64,000 nt of DNA from an uncultured Eubacteriales bacterium (GCA_902790495.1 CADASK010000001.1:1-64000), one strand, 5' to 3'. Counted from the stretch's first letter, positions 1 through 10,542 are shown. A program made the numbers and translations. The notes: a model not told the origin generated them from the sequence alone.

Positions 1-1
1 C

Positions 2-796
2 TTCTCCCAGGAGATCAGCGGCTGGCGCACCTCCCTGGAGCGCGACGTGGAGCTGGTGAAGCTGGCGGCAGGCCCCCTGAAGGAGCTTGCCCTGGGCGGT
101 ACGGCGGTGGGCACGGGCCTCAACGCCCCGAAGGGCTTTGCGGAGGAATCCGCCAAGGAGATTTCTCAGCTGACCGGCAAGGCCTTTGTCACCGCGAGCA
201 ACAAGTTCCACGCGCTGACCTCGAAGGATGAGATGACCTTTGCCCACGGCGCCGTGAAGGCCATGGCCGCCGACATGGTGAAGATCGCCAACGACGTGCG
301 CTGGCTGGCCTCCGGCCCGCGCTGCGGCCTCGGCGAAATCAGCATCCCGGAGAACGAGCCGGGCAGCTCCATCATGCCGGGCAAGGTGAACCCGACCCAG
401 TGCGAGCAGGTCACCATGGTGGCCGTGCAGGTCATGGGCAACGACGTGGCCGTCGGCCTGGCCGCCTCCCAGGGCAACTTTGAGCTGAACGTGTTCATGC
501 CCGTCATGGCCTACAATTTCCTGCAGTCTGTCCGTCTGCTAGCGGAGTCGATCTGCTCCTTCACGGACAACTGCGCGGTGGGCATCAAGGCCAACCGGGA
601 GAAGATGCGGGACAACCTGCACAACTCCCTGATGCTGGTGACGGCGCTGAACCCCTACATCGGCTACGAGAACGCCGCCAAGACCGTGAAGCTCGCCTTC
701 AAGGAGGACATCTCCCTGAAGGAGGCCTGTGTGAAGCTGGGCTTCCTGACCGCGGAGCGCTTCGACGAAGTGTTCCATCCGGAGCAGATGGTCTGA
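2..796 (+). CDS. fumC: Fumarate hydratase class II, 3' part (5' end outside window)
   Basis: Reversible hydration of fumarate to malate in the cytosol. The reading frame is open from base 2, so about 264 C-terminal residues of a family of about 460 are present; the N-terminal part lies before the window. The fragment opens with SQEISGW and contains the fumarase/aspartase superfamily signature GSSIMPGKVNP (about bases 364-396). The following TQCE and the later GNFELNVFMPV are the fumarase versions; aspartases and argininosuccinate lyases differ there. The frame ends with TGA at 794-796 and a hairpin follows. A GTG at 47 is only an internal codon, not a start. In an anaerobe it would serve a partial or reductive TCA branch; that role is inferred. 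Confidence 0.93.
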   Translation, partial: FSQEISGWRTSLERDVELVKLAAGPLKELALGGTAVGTGLNAPKGFAEESAKEISQLTGKAFVTASNKFHALTSKDEMTFAHGAVKAMAADMVKIANDVRWLASGPRCGLGEISIPENEPGSSIMPGKVNPTQCEQVTMVAVQVMGNDVAVGLAASQGNFELNVFMPVMAYNFLQSVRLLAESICSFTDNCAVGIKANREKMRDNLHNSLMLVTALNPYIGYENAAKTVKLAFKEDISLKEACVKLGFLTAERFDEVFHPEQMV

Positions 797-819
797 CACA
801 AACACAAGACCGCAAAAGC

Positions 820-841
820 ACCCTGTCCGTATGGGCAGGGT
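820..841. terminator. Hairpin between convergent fumC and oxidoreductase remnant
   Basis: A 9-bp stem (ACCCTGTCC, loop GTAT, GGGCAGGGT with one G-U pair) lies 24 bp after the fumC stop. There is only a short T-rich stretch (TGGTCTTC) on the plus strand, so it is a plausible but weak intrinsic terminator serving the convergent genes. Confidence 0.5.
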
Positions 842-846
842 GGTCT

Positions 847-1400
847 TCAGGCTTCATGAATCACACCGGGATCGATGCTGTCCACGCGCTCCGAGCCCGT
901 GCGGTACATGATGGAGGCCAGCTCCGTCGTCATGGCGCGAAGCTTCGCCGCGACCCCGGCAGGGCCCTCCGCCTCGTAGGGCTGCATGAGCGAACGGCCG
1001 ACGCTGACCATGTCCGCACCCAGGGCCAGCGCCTTGAAGGCGTCGTAGCCGTCCTCGATGCCGCCGTCGGCGATGAGGATCAGGTCTTTGCCGACGGCCT
1101 TGCGGATCTCCCGGATCAGGTAAACCGGCGGGGGAGCCCAGGTCATCCGGTTGTGGTGATGGCCGACAATGACGCCGGCCGCACCCAGCTGCCGCGCGGT
1201 CAGCGCGTCGCGAACGCTGAGAACGTCCTTGACAAAGAACGGGAGACGGGTGGCCGCGATGAAGGCGCGCCCCACGTCCATGCCGACGGCCAGCGCACCC
1301 TGGTGGTGGGCTGAATGGAGCCCAGCACGCGCTCCTCGATGATCAGACGGTCCATGTACTGGCGGGCGATGATGTCGGAATTGCCATTCGGTTGGCTCAC
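847..1400 (-). pseudogene. Remnant of an FMN-dependent alpha-hydroxy-acid oxidoreductase, internally deleted and frameshifted
   Basis: The start is well formed: AGGAGG, 8 nt, then GTG at 1400, giving MSQPNGNSDIIARQYMDRL and then RVLGSIQPTT. At about 1300-1310 the frame breaks. The next frame carries the C-terminal half of a TIM-barrel FMN enzyme: ALAVGMDVG, LPFFVKDVLS (FMN/substrate lysine region), VIVGHHHN (catalytic histidine region), LIADGGIEDGYDAFKALALGAD and SVGR (FMN phosphate site). Intact relatives of the lactate/glycolate oxidase type are about 340 residues; only about 180 codons are left here. The middle of the barrel is missing, and a further stretch seems lost between GMDVG and RAFIAATRLPFF. 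It is therefore called a pseudogene; a sequence or assembly error is the alternative. Confidence 0.7.
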
Positions 1401-1430
1401 GGATTGAACCTCCTGTTCGCTGGTCGGTTG

Positions 1431-1466
1431 GAAAGAAAGCCCGGACGGAATCGCTTCCATCCGGGT
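1431..1466 (-). terminator. Intrinsic terminator of the EF-G paralogue gene
   Basis: On the minus strand a 12-bp stem (arms ACCCGGATGGAA and TTCCGTCCGGGC, with G-U pairing at the edge) is followed by CTTTCTTTCC. It lies 38 bp after the stop codon of the minus-strand gene that ends at 1505. Confidence 0.8.
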
Positions 1467-1504
1467 CTTTCTCTTATCTCTGCGTTTTGCGCAGGGAGAG
1501 GGTA

Positions 1505-3595
1505 TTATTCGTCATCGTCGTCGTCGGTCTTCTCGGCCGCAGCGATGATCTTATCCGCCACATCCTTCGGCACTTCCTCATAGCGCTCGAAGCGGGTGGT
1601 GAAGGAGCCGCGGGCCTGCGTCATGGAGCGCAGGTCGGTGGCGTACTTGGACATTTCGCCCTGGGGCGCTTCGGCTTCCACCAGCTGCATGCCGTCGTGC
1701 TGGCTCATGCCGATGATGCGGCCGCGGCGCTTGGTGATGTCGCCCATGATGTCGCCCATGTACTCGTCGGGCACCATGATCTCCACGTGGAGGATGGGCT
1801 CAAGCAGCACAGGGTTGGCATCCATGCAGCCCTTCTTGTAGGCAATGCGGGCAGCGGTCTTGAAGGCCATTTCGGAGGAGTCCACCGGGTGATAGCCGCC
1901 GTCAAAGAGCTTGGCGTGCAGGTGCACCATCGGATAGCCCGCCAGGACGCCGTGCACGATGTTCTCGCGCAGGCCCTTTTCAACCGACGGGATGAAGTTG
2001 CGCGGCACGGCGCCGCCAACCACGGCATCCTCGAACTCGAAATCGACTTCCTTGTCCAGGATGGGGGAGAACTCGATCCACACGTCGGCGAACTGGCCGT
2101 GACCGCCGGTCTGCTTCTTGTGGCGGCCTTCCACGGAGACCTTCTTGCGGATGGCCTCACGATAGGGGATCTTGGGATCGGACAGCACGCACTTCGCGCC
2201 GAACTTGGATTCGAGCTTGTTCTTCACCACGTCCAGGTGCATCTCGCCCAGACCGGAGAGCAGGGTCTCGTTGGTCTCGGTGTTCTTCTCCAGGCGCAGC
2301 GAGCAGTCTTCCTCGATCAGACGGTTCAGGCCGCCGAAGACCTTGTCTTCCTCGCCCTGTTTGGCGGCGTAGACGGCCTTGCTCAGGCAGGCGTCCGGGA
2401 ACACCAGGTCGGGATACTTGATCGGGTTGTTCGGATCGCACAGGGTGTCGCCCGTGGAGGTGAACTGCAGCTTGGCCAGAGCGCCCAGGTCGCCGGAGTG
2501 CAGCAGCTGCTTCGGGATCTGCTTCTTGCCGCGCAGGATATAGATGGCGTTGGACTTCTCGAGCTTTTCCTTGTTGACGTTGTACAGCTGGGTGGTGGTG
2601 GTCAGCTTGCCGGAGAAGATGCGGAACAGGCTCAGCTTGCCCACATAGGGGTCAGCGATGGTCTTGAAGACGAAAGCGGAGAAGGGCTCGTCGTCATGGC
2701 TGGTGCGGGAGACTTCCTCGCCGGTGGCCGGGTTGACACCCTTGTGGGTGAGGCCCAGGTGCGCGGGGGAAGGCATGTACTTGGTGATCAGGTCCAGCAG
2801 GCGGGCGATGCCTACGCCGGTCAGCGCGGAGCAGGCGCACACCGGCACGATGCTGCCGTCCTTCATGCCCTTGTGGAAGCCGCTCAAAATCTCGTCGTGG
2901 GTCAGCTCCTCGCCCTCGAGATACTTCATCATCAGGTCGTCATCGGCGGCGGCAGCCTGCTCGGTGAGGTACTCCAGCGCTTCCTGCACCTTGCCCTTCA
3001 TTTCCTCGGGCAGCGGCACTTCCTTGCTCTTATCATAGGCGCCCTCGTAGGCCTTCTGCTCCAGTACGTTCACCACGCCGCGGAACTTGGGGCCTTCGCC
3101 CAGGGGCAGCAGCACCGGCACCACGCTGGAGCCGCAGTGCTCGTGCAGCTCTTTGAAGGTGTTGTCGAAGCTCGCGTTGTCGCGGTCCATCTGGTTGACG
3201 ATGAACATCCGGCAGGTGTTCGCCTTGGTCGCGGCGGTGAAGGCTTTCTCCGCGCCGACGCTCAGGCCGGTCACGGCGCTGACCACAATGCCCACGGTCT
3301 CGACGACGCGCAGGGGACCGGCGGTCTCGCCGAGGAAATCAAAATATCCGGGAACGTCGATCACGTTGATGGTCTTTTCCTTCCAGTCAACGGGAGCGAT
3401 GGCGGCGGAGATGGAGATGTGGCGCTTGACCTCTTCGGGATCGAAGTCCGTGGTCGCGTTGCCGTCCTCCACTCTGCCCTGGCGATCCACAATATGCGCG
3501 GCGTAGAGCATTGCCTCGGTCAGCGTGGTCTTGCCCTCGCCGCCATGCCCCATGAGGGCGATGTTACGGATATTGCCTGTCAAAAACTCAGCCAT
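1505..3595 (-). CDS. Elongation factor G-like GTPase (EF-G paralogue, FusA2 type)
   Basis: A 696-residue translational GTPase with the full EF-G domain order. The G domain has a P-loop GHGGEGKTT, a G3 motif DVPGY, and a G4 motif NQMD in place of NKMD. Domain IV shows GGHGQFADVWIEF and domain V PDEYMGDIMGDITKRRGRI. The substitutions in G1, G2 (RHISIS in place of RGITI) and G4 are those of the EF-G-like paralogues found beside the main fusA in many Bacillota. The gene is also not near rpsL, rpsG or tuf. It therefore probably is not the only translocase; its exact job (translocation, recycling or a stress role) is not shown. The start is ATG at 3595 behind AAGGAGG; an upstream in-frame codon at 3679 would sit inside the leader. 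It ends in an acidic tail (TDDDDDE). Confidence 0.85.
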   Translation of the reverse strand: MAEFLTGNIRNIALMGHGGEGKTTLTEAMLYAAHIVDRQGRVEDGNATTDFDPEEVKRHISISAAIAPVDWKEKTINVIDVPGYFDFLGETAGPLRVVETVGIVVSAVTGLSVGAEKAFTAATKANTCRMFIVNQMDRDNASFDNTFKELHEHCGSSVVPVLLPLGEGPKFRGVVNVLEQKAYEGAYDKSKEVPLPEEMKGKVQEALEYLTEQAAAADDDLMMKYLEGEELTHDEILSGFHKGMKDGSIVPVCACSALTGVGIARLLDLITKYMPSPAHLGLTHKGVNPATGEEVSRTSHDDEPFSAFVFKTIADPYVGKLSLFRIFSGKLTTTTQLYNVNKEKLEKSNAIYILRGKKQIPKQLLHSGDLGALAKLQFTSTGDTLCDPNNPIKYPDLVFPDACLSKAVYAAKQGEEDKVFGGLNRLIEEDCSLRLEKNTETNETLLSGLGEMHLDVVKNKLESKFGAKCVLSDPKIPYREAIRKKVSVEGRHKKQTGGHGQFADVWIEFSPILDKEVDFEFEDAVVGGAVPRNFIPSVEKGLRENIVHGVLAGYPMVHLHAKLFDGGYHPVDSSEMAFKTAARIAYKKGCMDANPVLLEPILHVEIMVPDEYMGDIMGDITKRRGRIIGMSQHDGMQLVEAEAPQGEMSKYATDLRSMTQARGSFTTRFERYEEVPKDVADKIIAAAEKTDDDDDE

Positions 3596-3687
3596 GATAC
3601 GTTCCTCCTTGCTTGAATTGACCGAAACGACGGGATGATTCCGGCTCCGGCGAACCGCAGTGATCCCGAAATGTTCCAATTGTCGTG

Positions 3688-3693
3688 ATTATA
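3688..3693 (-). promoter_or_regulatory. Extended -10 promoter for the EF-G paralogue
   Basis: Minus-strand TGGTATAAT, an extended -10, about 93 bp upstream of the ATG at 3595. The -35 region is poor (T-rich). A leader of about 80 nt results. Confidence 0.55.
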
Positions 3694-3790
3694 CCATGAA
3701 AAAGACCAAAAGAAAAGGCCTAATTGATGCCAAAAGAAACAACTTGATCAAAATTCACGCAATTGTCATGAATACCCGGCTTCCGGGCGC

Positions 3791-3824
3791 AAAAAAAGAA
3801 CCCGCTCCTTGTGTCAGAGCGGGT
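3791..3824 (-). terminator. Intrinsic terminator of the HU gene
   Basis: Minus-strand stem ACCCGCTC / GAGCGGGT with a 9-nt loop, followed by TTCTTTTTTT. It lies 17 bp after the HU stop codon. Confidence 0.9.
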
Positions 3825-3841
3825 CCTGGACAAAACAAGAA

Positions 3842-4117
3842 TTACTTGTTCACAGCGTCCTTCAGGGTCTTGCCGGGCTTGAAAGCGGGCGCCTTGGAGG
3901 CGGGCACTTCGATGGCGTCACCGGTGCGGGGATTGCGGGCAGTGCGGGCGGCATGCTCACGCACCTCGAAGGTGCCGAAGCCGGGCAGGGAAACCTTGTC
4001 GCCAGCGGCGAGCGCATTGCTGACAGCCTCGAAAACAGAAGCGACGGCAGCGGTAGCGTCCTTGCGGGTGAGACCAGCAGCCTGAGCAACCTGAGTGATG
4101 AGTTCATTCCTGTTCAT
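3842..4117 (-). CDS. hup: DNA-binding protein HU
   Basis: A small nucleoid protein of 91 residues, the usual length of the family, that binds and bends DNA as a dimer. The start [15 protein letters not shown], the central [15 protein letters not shown] and the beta-arm signature [19 protein letters not shown] are diagnostic for HU. Two ATGs lie six bases apart. The second (4117) is preferred because its spacing to AAGGAGG is about 9 nt, against 3 for the first, and because HU proteins begin MN(K/R). It is a single-gene unit with its own consensus promoter and terminator, placed after lon. Confidence 0.96.
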   Translation of the reverse strand: MNRNELITQVAQAAGLTRKDATAAVASVFEAVSNALAAGDKVSLPGFGTFEVREHAARTARNPRTGDAIEVPASKAPAFKPGKTLKDAVNK

Positions 4118-4153
4118 TTTCATTTTCCTCCTTGATCCAAATGGAACTTCTAT

Positions 4154-4182
4154 ACTATATAAGACAGCGTGGCAATTGTCAA
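4154..4182 (-). promoter_or_regulatory. Consensus promoter of the HU gene
   Basis: Minus strand: TTGACA (4177-4182), 17-bp spacer, TATAGT (4154-4159), about 37 bp upstream of the ATG. It is one of the strongest promoter matches in the window, as expected for an abundant protein. Confidence 0.85.
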
Positions 4183-4251
4183 TCCCTTTAGGTCGAAAAA
4201 ACCTTGATTTTTCTTGAAAATTTGCGCTTTCCGGCCTCTTTGCCCCGTCCG

Positions 4252-6585
4252 TCAGCCTTCCGCCTTCGAGTCCTGCACAAGGGCCGCCTTCAGCACCTCG
4301 TCGATGAATTCCACGGCGATGATCCTGAAAACGCTCAGCACGTGTGGGGGGATATCCTCCAGGTCCTTCACATTCTCCTTGGGGATGACCAGCGTGCGGA
4401 TGCCAGCCCGGTAGGCCGCGAGGGTCTTCTCCTTCAGGCCACCGATGGGCAGCACGCGGCCGCGCAGGGTGATCTCGCCGGTCATGGCGACGTCCTGGCG
4501 CACCGGCTTGCCCGTGAAGACGGAGACGAGGGCCGTGGTCATGGTGACGCCCGCCGAGGGGCCGTCCTTGGGCACCGCGCCCTCCGGCACATGGATGTGG
4601 ATATCCTTCTCCTGGTAGAAGCTGTCCGCCAGGCCCAGCTGGGACGAGTGGGCGCGCACCCAGGTGAAGGCCGCTTCCGCGGATTCCTTCATCACGTCGC
4701 CGAGCTGGCCCGTCAGCTTCAGGTTCCCCTTGCCGGGCATGGTGGCACACTCCACCTCCAGCAGCTCGCCGCCGACGCTGGTCCAGGCCAGGCCGTTGAC
4801 GATACCCACGCGCGGTTCCTTCTCGGGCATCTCGCGGGTGAAGCGCACAGCGCCGAGATCCGCGTGCAGCACCTTTTCGGTCACGGTGACCGACTTCACG
4901 CCGGTGTCCAGCATCGTCACGGCGCTCTTGCGGATGACCCGTGCGATGGTGCGCTCGAGGGTGCGCACGCCGGCCTCGCGGGTATAGCCCTCGATGAGCT
5001 GGCGCATCACGTTATCGCTGATGCGCACGGACTTGGGCTGCAGGCCGTGGGCCTTGATCTGCTTGGGCAGCAGGTGGCGGCGGGCGATCTGCAGCTTTTC
5101 CTCCTCGGTGTAGGAGGGCACCTCGATGATCTCCATGCGGTCCAGCAGGGGAGCCGGGATGGAGTCCACCGTGTTCGCCGTGGTGATGAACATCACCTTG
5201 CTCAGGTCGAAGGGCAGCTCCATGTAGTGGTCGCGGAAGGCGTTGTTCTGCTCGGCGTCCAGCACCTCCAGCATGGCGCTGGCCGGATCGCCGCGCACGT
5301 CCGCGCCCATCTTGTCGATCTCATCGAAGAGGAAGACCGGGTTCATGGTGCCGGCCTGCTTCAGCGAGGAGATGATGCGGCCCGGGATCGCGCCCAGGTA
5401 GGTGCGCCGATGGCCGCGGATCTCCGCCTCGTCGCGCACGCCACCCAGGGACATCTGCACAAACTTGCGGCCCACCGCCTCGGCGATCGCACGGACGATG
5501 GAGGTCTTGCCGACGCCGGGCGGACCCACGAAGCACAGAATCGGGCCCCGCATGTCCTGCTTCATGTGCAGGACAGCCAGGTATTCGATGATCCGCTCCT
5601 TGACCTTCTCCAGGCCGTAGTGATCCTGCGAGAGCACCTTGCGGGCGCGGTTGAGATCCAGGTTGTCCTCCGTGGTGACGCCCCAGGGGAGATCCAGAAT
5701 CCACTCGATGTAGGTGCGGCTGATGCCGACCTCCGGGGTGCCCGGCGCCATGTGGGAGAGGCGTTCGATCTCCTTCTCGCACTTTTTGCGGGCCTCCTCG
5801 TTGAGGGGCGTCTTCTCCATCCGCTCGCGCAGCTCTTCCACCTCGGTGCCGTCGTTGTCGCCCAGCTCCGTCTGGATGGCCTTGATCTGCTCGCGCAGGT
5901 AGTAGTCCTTCTGGTTCTTTTCGACCTGCTTCTTGATGCGGGCCTGCACCTGCTTCTCGATGCCGGCCAGCTCCGTTTCGCGCATCAGGATCTGGCTGAG
6001 GGTCTCCAGGCGTGCGGAGACGTCCAGCTCCTCCAGCACCTTCTGACGGTCCTCCATGTGGATCAGCACGTTGGCGGCGATCACGTCCGCCAGCATGCCG
6101 GGATCCTCCACGTCGCGGATGGTGTCCGCGGTCTCGCGGCTGACGCGCTGGCTGGCCTCGGCGTATTCGTTGAAGGCGTCGCGCGTTGTGCGGATGAGGG
6201 CCTCCAGCTCCACGCCGTCCGTCCACTCGTCCTCCGAGCGGGCGACGCGGGCCTTGATGTATTCGCCGTTGTCCGTCAGTCCCTTGATGACACCGCGGCA
6301 GTCGCCCTCCACCAGCACGCGCACCGCGTCGCCAGGCAGGTTCATCACCTGCTTGATGAGCGCGATGGTGCCGACGGTGCACAGGCCTTCCTCGCCGGGA
6401 TCCTCCTCGCCGGCGTCCTTCTGCGCCACCAGGAAGATGGGCTGATCGTTCATCATGGCCATCTCCAGGGCGCGCACGGACTTGCTGCGGCCGATGTCAA
6501 AGTTCAGCACCATGTGGGGAAATACCATCAGTCCGCGCAGTGCCACGAGGGGCAGCGAGACTGTTGCAGCTTTTCTCCTGGGCAT
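4252..6585 (-). CDS. lon: ATP-dependent protease La (Lon)
   Basis: A 777-residue single-chain AAA+ serine protease of the cytosol that degrades misfolded and regulatory proteins. The N-terminal LON substrate domain begins [16 protein letters not shown] and a coiled-coil region follows (about residues 200-260). The ATPase domain has Walker A GPPGVGKT (about 354-361) and Walker [10 protein letters not shown]. The C-terminal protease domain holds the catalytic dyad, Ser677 in KDGPSAGV and Lys720 in GGLKEK. Length is typical. ATG at 6585 follows GGAGG by 4-5 nt. It lies 69 bp after clpX in the same direction, with a GC-rich hairpin between, so it is probably both co-transcribed and partly separately controlled. 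Confidence 0.97.
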   Translation of the reverse strand: MPRRKAATVSLPLVALRGLMVFPHMVLNFDIGRSKSVRALEMAMMNDQPIFLVAQKDAGEEDPGEEGLCTVGTIALIKQVMNLPGDAVRVLVEGDCRGVIKGLTDNGEYIKARVARSEDEWTDGVELEALIRTTRDAFNEYAEASQRVSRETADTIRDVEDPGMLADVIAANVLIHMEDRQKVLEELDVSARLETLSQILMRETELAGIEKQVQARIKKQVEKNQKDYYLREQIKAIQTELGDNDGTEVEELRERMEKTPLNEEARKKCEKEIERLSHMAPGTPEVGISRTYIEWILDLPWGVTTEDNLDLNRARKVLSQDHYGLEKVKERIIEYLAVLHMKQDMRGPILCFVGPPGVGKTSIVRAIAEAVGRKFVQMSLGGVRDEAEIRGHRRTYLGAIPGRIISSLKQAGTMNPVFLFDEIDKMGADVRGDPASAMLEVLDAEQNNAFRDHYMELPFDLSKVMFITTANTVDSIPAPLLDRMEIIEVPSYTEEEKLQIARRHLLPKQIKAHGLQPKSVRISDNVMRQLIEGYTREAGVRTLERTIARVIRKSAVTMLDTGVKSVTVTEKVLHADLGAVRFTREMPEKEPRVGIVNGLAWTSVGGELLEVECATMPGKGNLKLTGQLGDVMKESAEAAFTWVRAHSSQLGLADSFYQEKDIHIHVPEGAVPKDGPSAGVTMTTALVSVFTGKPVRQDVAMTGEITLRGRVLPIGGLKEKTLAAYRAGIRTLVIPKENVKDLEDIPPHVLSVFRIIAVEFIDEVLKAALVQDSKAEG

Positions 6586-6606
6586 AATTCCTCCAAATCA
6601 TCCGGA

Positions 6607-6632
6607 CCGCGGGAACATTTGAAAACCCGCGG
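6607..6632 (-). other. GC-rich inverted repeat between clpX and lon
   Basis: Perfect 7-bp arms CCGCGGG and CCCGCGG around a 12-nt loop. There is no T-tract on either strand, so an RNA processing or attenuation hairpin is more likely than a full terminator. Confidence 0.45.
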
Positions 6633-6654
6633 CCCAAAGTCAGGGCAGCGCGCT

Positions 6655-7935
<1,281 letters not shown>

Positions 7936-7943
7936 GTTCGTCC

Positions 7944-8540
7944 TCACTCAGCGGATTCACGACGGGGATGATAGATCTCGTCGATGATGTGATAGTCCAG
8001 CGCCTCCTGGGCGGTCATGAAATAGTCCCGCTCGCAGTCGCGCTGCAGCTTCTCCAGCTCCTGGCCGGTCATGTCCGCCATCATGGCGAGCATCTTCTTC
8101 TTGGTGCGGACCAGCCATTCGGCGCGGATGGCCACGTCGGTGGCCTGGCCCTGGGCGCCGCCGAGGGGCTGATGGATCATGACCTCGCTGTTGGGCAGAG
8201 CCAGACGCTTGCCCTTGGCGCCGGCCATCAGCAGGAAGGCGCCCATGGAGGCCGCCATGCCGATGCACACGGTGCGGACGTCAGGCTTGATGTACTGCAT
8301 GGTGTCGTAGATCGCCATGCCCGCGGTCACCGAGCCGCCGGGGCTGTTGATGTAGAGGCTGATATCGGCGTCGGGATCTTCCATTTCCAGAAAGAGGAGC
8401 TGGGCCACGACGGCGTTGGCGACGGTGTCGTCGATCTCGCCGCCCAGGAAGACGATGCGGTCCTTCAGCAGGCGCGAATAGATATCATAGGAACGCTCGC
8501 CGCGGCTTGTCTGCTCCACGACATAGGGGATCAGGGTCAT
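7944..8540 (-). CDS. clpP: ATP-dependent Clp protease proteolytic subunit
   Basis: A 198-residue serine peptidase that forms the two-ring barrel used by ClpX. The catalytic triad is visible: Ser98 in GMAASMGAF, His123 in MIHQPLGG, and Asp172 in RDYFM. The N-terminal [23 protein letters not shown] is the canonical processing and axial-loop region. ATG at 8540 follows GGAGGTGCACC. It lies between tig and clpX, the standard order in Bacillota. Confidence 0.97.
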   Translation of the reverse strand: MTLIPYVVEQTSRGERSYDIYSRLLKDRIVFLGGEIDDTVANAVVAQLLFLEMEDPDADISLYINSPGGSVTAGMAIYDTMQYIKPDVRTVCIGMAASMGAFLLMAGAKGKRLALPNSEVMIHQPLGGAQGQATDVAIRAEWLVRTKKKMLAMMADMTGQELEKLQRDCERDYFMTAQEALDYHIIDEIYHPRRESAE

Positions 8541-8564
8541 GGTGCACCTCCGTATTTCATAGAA

Positions 8565-8600
8565 TGGAGGCGTCTGGACGCAATCGCCCGGACGCCTCCA
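8565..8600 (-). terminator. Hairpin between tig and clpP
   Basis: A long stem (TGGAGGCGTC-GG paired with CC-GACGCCTCCA) just after the tig stop. The T-tract is poor (ATTCTAT), so it may only reduce read-through or stabilise the tig mRNA 3' end. Confidence 0.55.
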
Positions 8601-8628
8601 CGTGCGTATACAGTTCGGGGGAGACGGA

Positions 8629-9966
8629 TCACTTGTCTTCCGTTTCTTCCTTCTTCTCCTCAGGCTTTTCCTCGGGCTTGTCGGAGACCTTGGCGTCGGC
8701 CATCATCAGGTCGACAGTCTTCTGCACAGCCGCGGCATCCTTCAGGGCGTCCTTCTGGCTGTCGGTCAGGCTCTTCTTGAAGTCCTCCAGATCGCGGCCC
8801 ATGCGCTCGGCCTGCTGCGCGGTCTGCTTCTCGATGGCTTCCTCATCCGCCTCGAGGTTCTCGGCCCTGCGGATGGCCTCCAGCACCAGCTGGATCTTCA
8901 CGCGGCGCTCGGCCTCGTTGTGGTAGGAGTCCGCCAGCTGCTCCACGGTCTGGCCGGTGTACTTGAGGTAATCCTCCATGCGCAGGCCCTGGTGAGCCAT
9001 CTGCATCTGCATCTCGCGCAGGATGTTGTTGGTCTCGCGGCGGATCATGGCCTCGGGGATGTCGACGGTGGCGTTCTCCACGGCCTTCTCGACCACGGCG
9101 TTCTCGGCCATCGCTTCATTATTCTTCTCGGCCTGCTCCTTCAGCTGCTTCTCGATATCGGCCTTGTACTCGGCGAAGGTGGAGAAGTCGCTGACGTCGG
9201 CGGCGAAGTCGTCATCCAGCTCGGGCAGCTCGGTGTTGGAGATGCTGTTGACCTTCACATGGAACACAGCCTCCTTGCCGGCCAGCTCCTTGGCGTGGTA
9301 GTCAGCAGGGAAGGTGACGTTGAGGTCCTTCTCCTCGGCGACGCACATGCCGACCATCTGCTCCTCGAAGCCGGGGATGAACTGGTGGCTGCCGATCTTC
9401 AGGGTCTGCTTCTCGGCGGTGCCGCCGGCGAAGGCCACACCGTCCACGGTGCCGGCATAGTCCAGGTTCACGGTGTCGCCGTCGGCGACGGGGCGGTCCA
9501 GCACCTCCACGGTGCGGCTGGCCTTGGCCTGGTCCTGCTCGATGCGGCGCTGCACGTCGGCGTCGGTCACGGTCTCGCGCTCGATCTCGACCTCGAGGCC
9601 CTTGTAGTCGCCCAGGGTGACCTCAGGATTGACGAACACCTCGCAGGTGACCTTCAGATCCTGGCCCGCGCCGATCTGGTCGATGCTGATCTCGGGCTGA
9701 TCCACAGCCTCCACCTTGGCCTCCTCGATGGCGGCGTCATACACGTCGGGGAAGACGATGTCGAACGCATCCTCATAAAAGACGCTCTCGCCGTACATCG
9801 TTTCGATCATCTTGCGGGGAGCGTGGCCCTTGCGGAAGCCGGGCACCGCAATGCGGCTGCGGTTCTTGATATATGCCTTCTGCATGGCGGCATCGAAATC
9901 CGCTGCGGGGATTTCAAACGTCATCTTGACCTTGTTGCTGGACAGTCTCTCGCAGGTATAGCTCAT
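8629..9966 (-). CDS. tig: Trigger factor (ribosome-bound chaperone, PPIase)
   Basis: A 445-residue ribosome-associated folding chaperone. The ribosome-binding domain carries the signature [13 protein letters not shown] (about residues 43-55). The FKBP-type PPIase domain (about 150-240) contains [20 protein letters not shown] and [12 protein letters not shown]. The C-terminal helical chaperone domain ends in a Lys/Glu-rich tail. ATG at 9966 follows AGGAGG at 11 nt. It is the first gene of tig-clpP-clpX-lon and has its own promoter about 85 bp upstream. Confidence 0.97.
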   Translation of the reverse strand: MSYTCERLSSNKVKMTFEIPAADFDAAMQKAYIKNRSRIAVPGFRKGHAPRKMIETMYGESVFYEDAFDIVFPDVYDAAIEEAKVEAVDQPEISIDQIGAGQDLKVTCEVFVNPEVTLGDYKGLEVEIERETVTDADVQRRIEQDQAKASRTVEVLDRPVADGDTVNLDYAGTVDGVAFAGGTAEKQTLKIGSHQFIPGFEEQMVGMCVAEEKDLNVTFPADYHAKELAGKEAVFHVKVNSISNTELPELDDDFAADVSDFSTFAEYKADIEKQLKEQAEKNNEAMAENAVVEKAVENATVDIPEAMIRRETNNILREMQMQMAHQGLRMEDYLKYTGQTVEQLADSYHNEAERRVKIQLVLEAIRRAENLEADEEAIEKQTAQQAERMGRDLEDFKKSLTDSQKDALKDAAAVQKTVDLMMADAKVSDKPEEKPEEKKEETEDK

Positions 9967-10052
9967 GAAAACAATTCCCTCCTGATTGGATGTAGCTCTT
10001 TCCGGAGATTGATCGAGGTATGCCCGTCCCCGGTATTAGAGCATACCGATTG

Positions 10053-10081
10053 AGTGTAACACATTTTCTGAGCGGATGCAA
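10053..10081 (-). promoter_or_regulatory. Promoter of tig operon
   Basis: Minus strand: TTGCAT (10076-10081), 17 bp, TACACT (10053-10058). Confidence 0.65.
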
Positions 10082-10100
10082 GATTTGCGGCGGCTTTTTT

Positions 10101-10135
10101 GGCCTGAAATCCGAAATCTTTCAGGATTTCAGGCC
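10101..10135. repeat. Perfect 12-bp inverted repeat between divergent units
   Basis: Arms GGCCTGAAATCC (10101-10112) and GGATTTCAGGCC (10124-10135) around an 11-nt loop. It lies between the divergent tig and metal-pump promoters. A T6 tract precedes it on the plus strand rather than following it, so it is not a standard terminator in either direction. Confidence 0.7.
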
Positions 10136-10195
10136 TGTCTGCGGTGTTCGAGCACATTTCTTTCCTAAAAACAGAAACAAAGCGTCTGCGCGGCA

Positions 10196-10224
10196 TTGAC
10201 AGGGAGGCAGCACTGTGCTATACT
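10196..10224 (+). promoter_or_regulatory. Consensus promoter of the metal-efflux unit
   Basis: TTGACA (10196-10201), 17 bp, TATACT (10219-10224). A near-perfect sigma-A promoter whose initiation site would fall at or just before the palindrome at 10233. Confidence 0.88.
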
Positions 10225-10232
10225 CAATCCAT

Positions 10233-10254
10233 CATATGAACAGTTGTTCATATG
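10233..10254. promoter_or_regulatory. ArsR/SmtB-type operator palindrome
   Basis: Perfect arms CATATGAACA and TGTTCATATG with a 2-bp centre, 9 bp downstream of the -10. The ATATGAACA-n-TGTTCATAT shape matches operators of metal-sensing ArsR/SmtB repressors (CadC, CzrA, SmtB). Position over the initiation region fits repression relieved by metal. No such regulator gene is in this window, so it would act in trans. Confidence 0.75.
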
Positions 10255-10278
10255 TGAATGGGAAAGGGGAGTACCGTC

Positions 10279-10497
10279 ATGAAGAAGACCTATAAGATCG
10301 AAGTGGACTGCGCCAACTGTGCCAACAAGATGGAGGAGGCAGCCAACCGTACCGCCGGCGTCAAGCAGGCGACCGTCAATTTCATGACCCTCAAGATGGT
10401 CGTGGAGTTTGAGGAGGGCACCGATCCCAAGACCGTGATGCCCACCGTGCTCGACGCCTGCCGCAAGGTGGAAAGCGACTGCGAGATCTTCTTCTAA
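10279..10497 (+). CDS. Free-standing heavy-metal-associated (HMA) domain protein
   Basis: A 72-residue protein made of one ferredoxin-like HMA domain with the metal-binding CxxC as Cys11-Ala-Asn-Cys14 (VDCANCANKM). The fold pattern of MKKTYKIEV, VNFMTLKMVVEF and a C-terminal CRKVESDCEIFF fits CopZ-like chaperones, with two extra cysteines near the end. ATG at 10279 follows AGGGGAG. The pump gene starts 45 bp later and has no HMA domain of its own, so this protein most likely does the work of the missing N-terminal domain. The metal (Zn/Cd/Pb or Cu) is inferred only from the pump type. Confidence 0.85.
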   Translation: MKKTYKIEVDCANCANKMEEAANRTAGVKQATVNFMTLKMVVEFEEGTDPKTVMPTVLDACRKVESDCEIFF

Positions 10498-10542
10498 TAG
10501 AAACAGTATCCGACGGGAGACAGACGGAAAGAAGGCCGTGTC

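Noticed and set aside
1487..3616. Long open frame on the plus strand, antisense to the EF-G paralogue
   Set aside because: It is the mirror of a GC-rich gene with strong codon bias; no ribosome site, and a composition rich in His, Gly, Val and Leu without recognisable domains.
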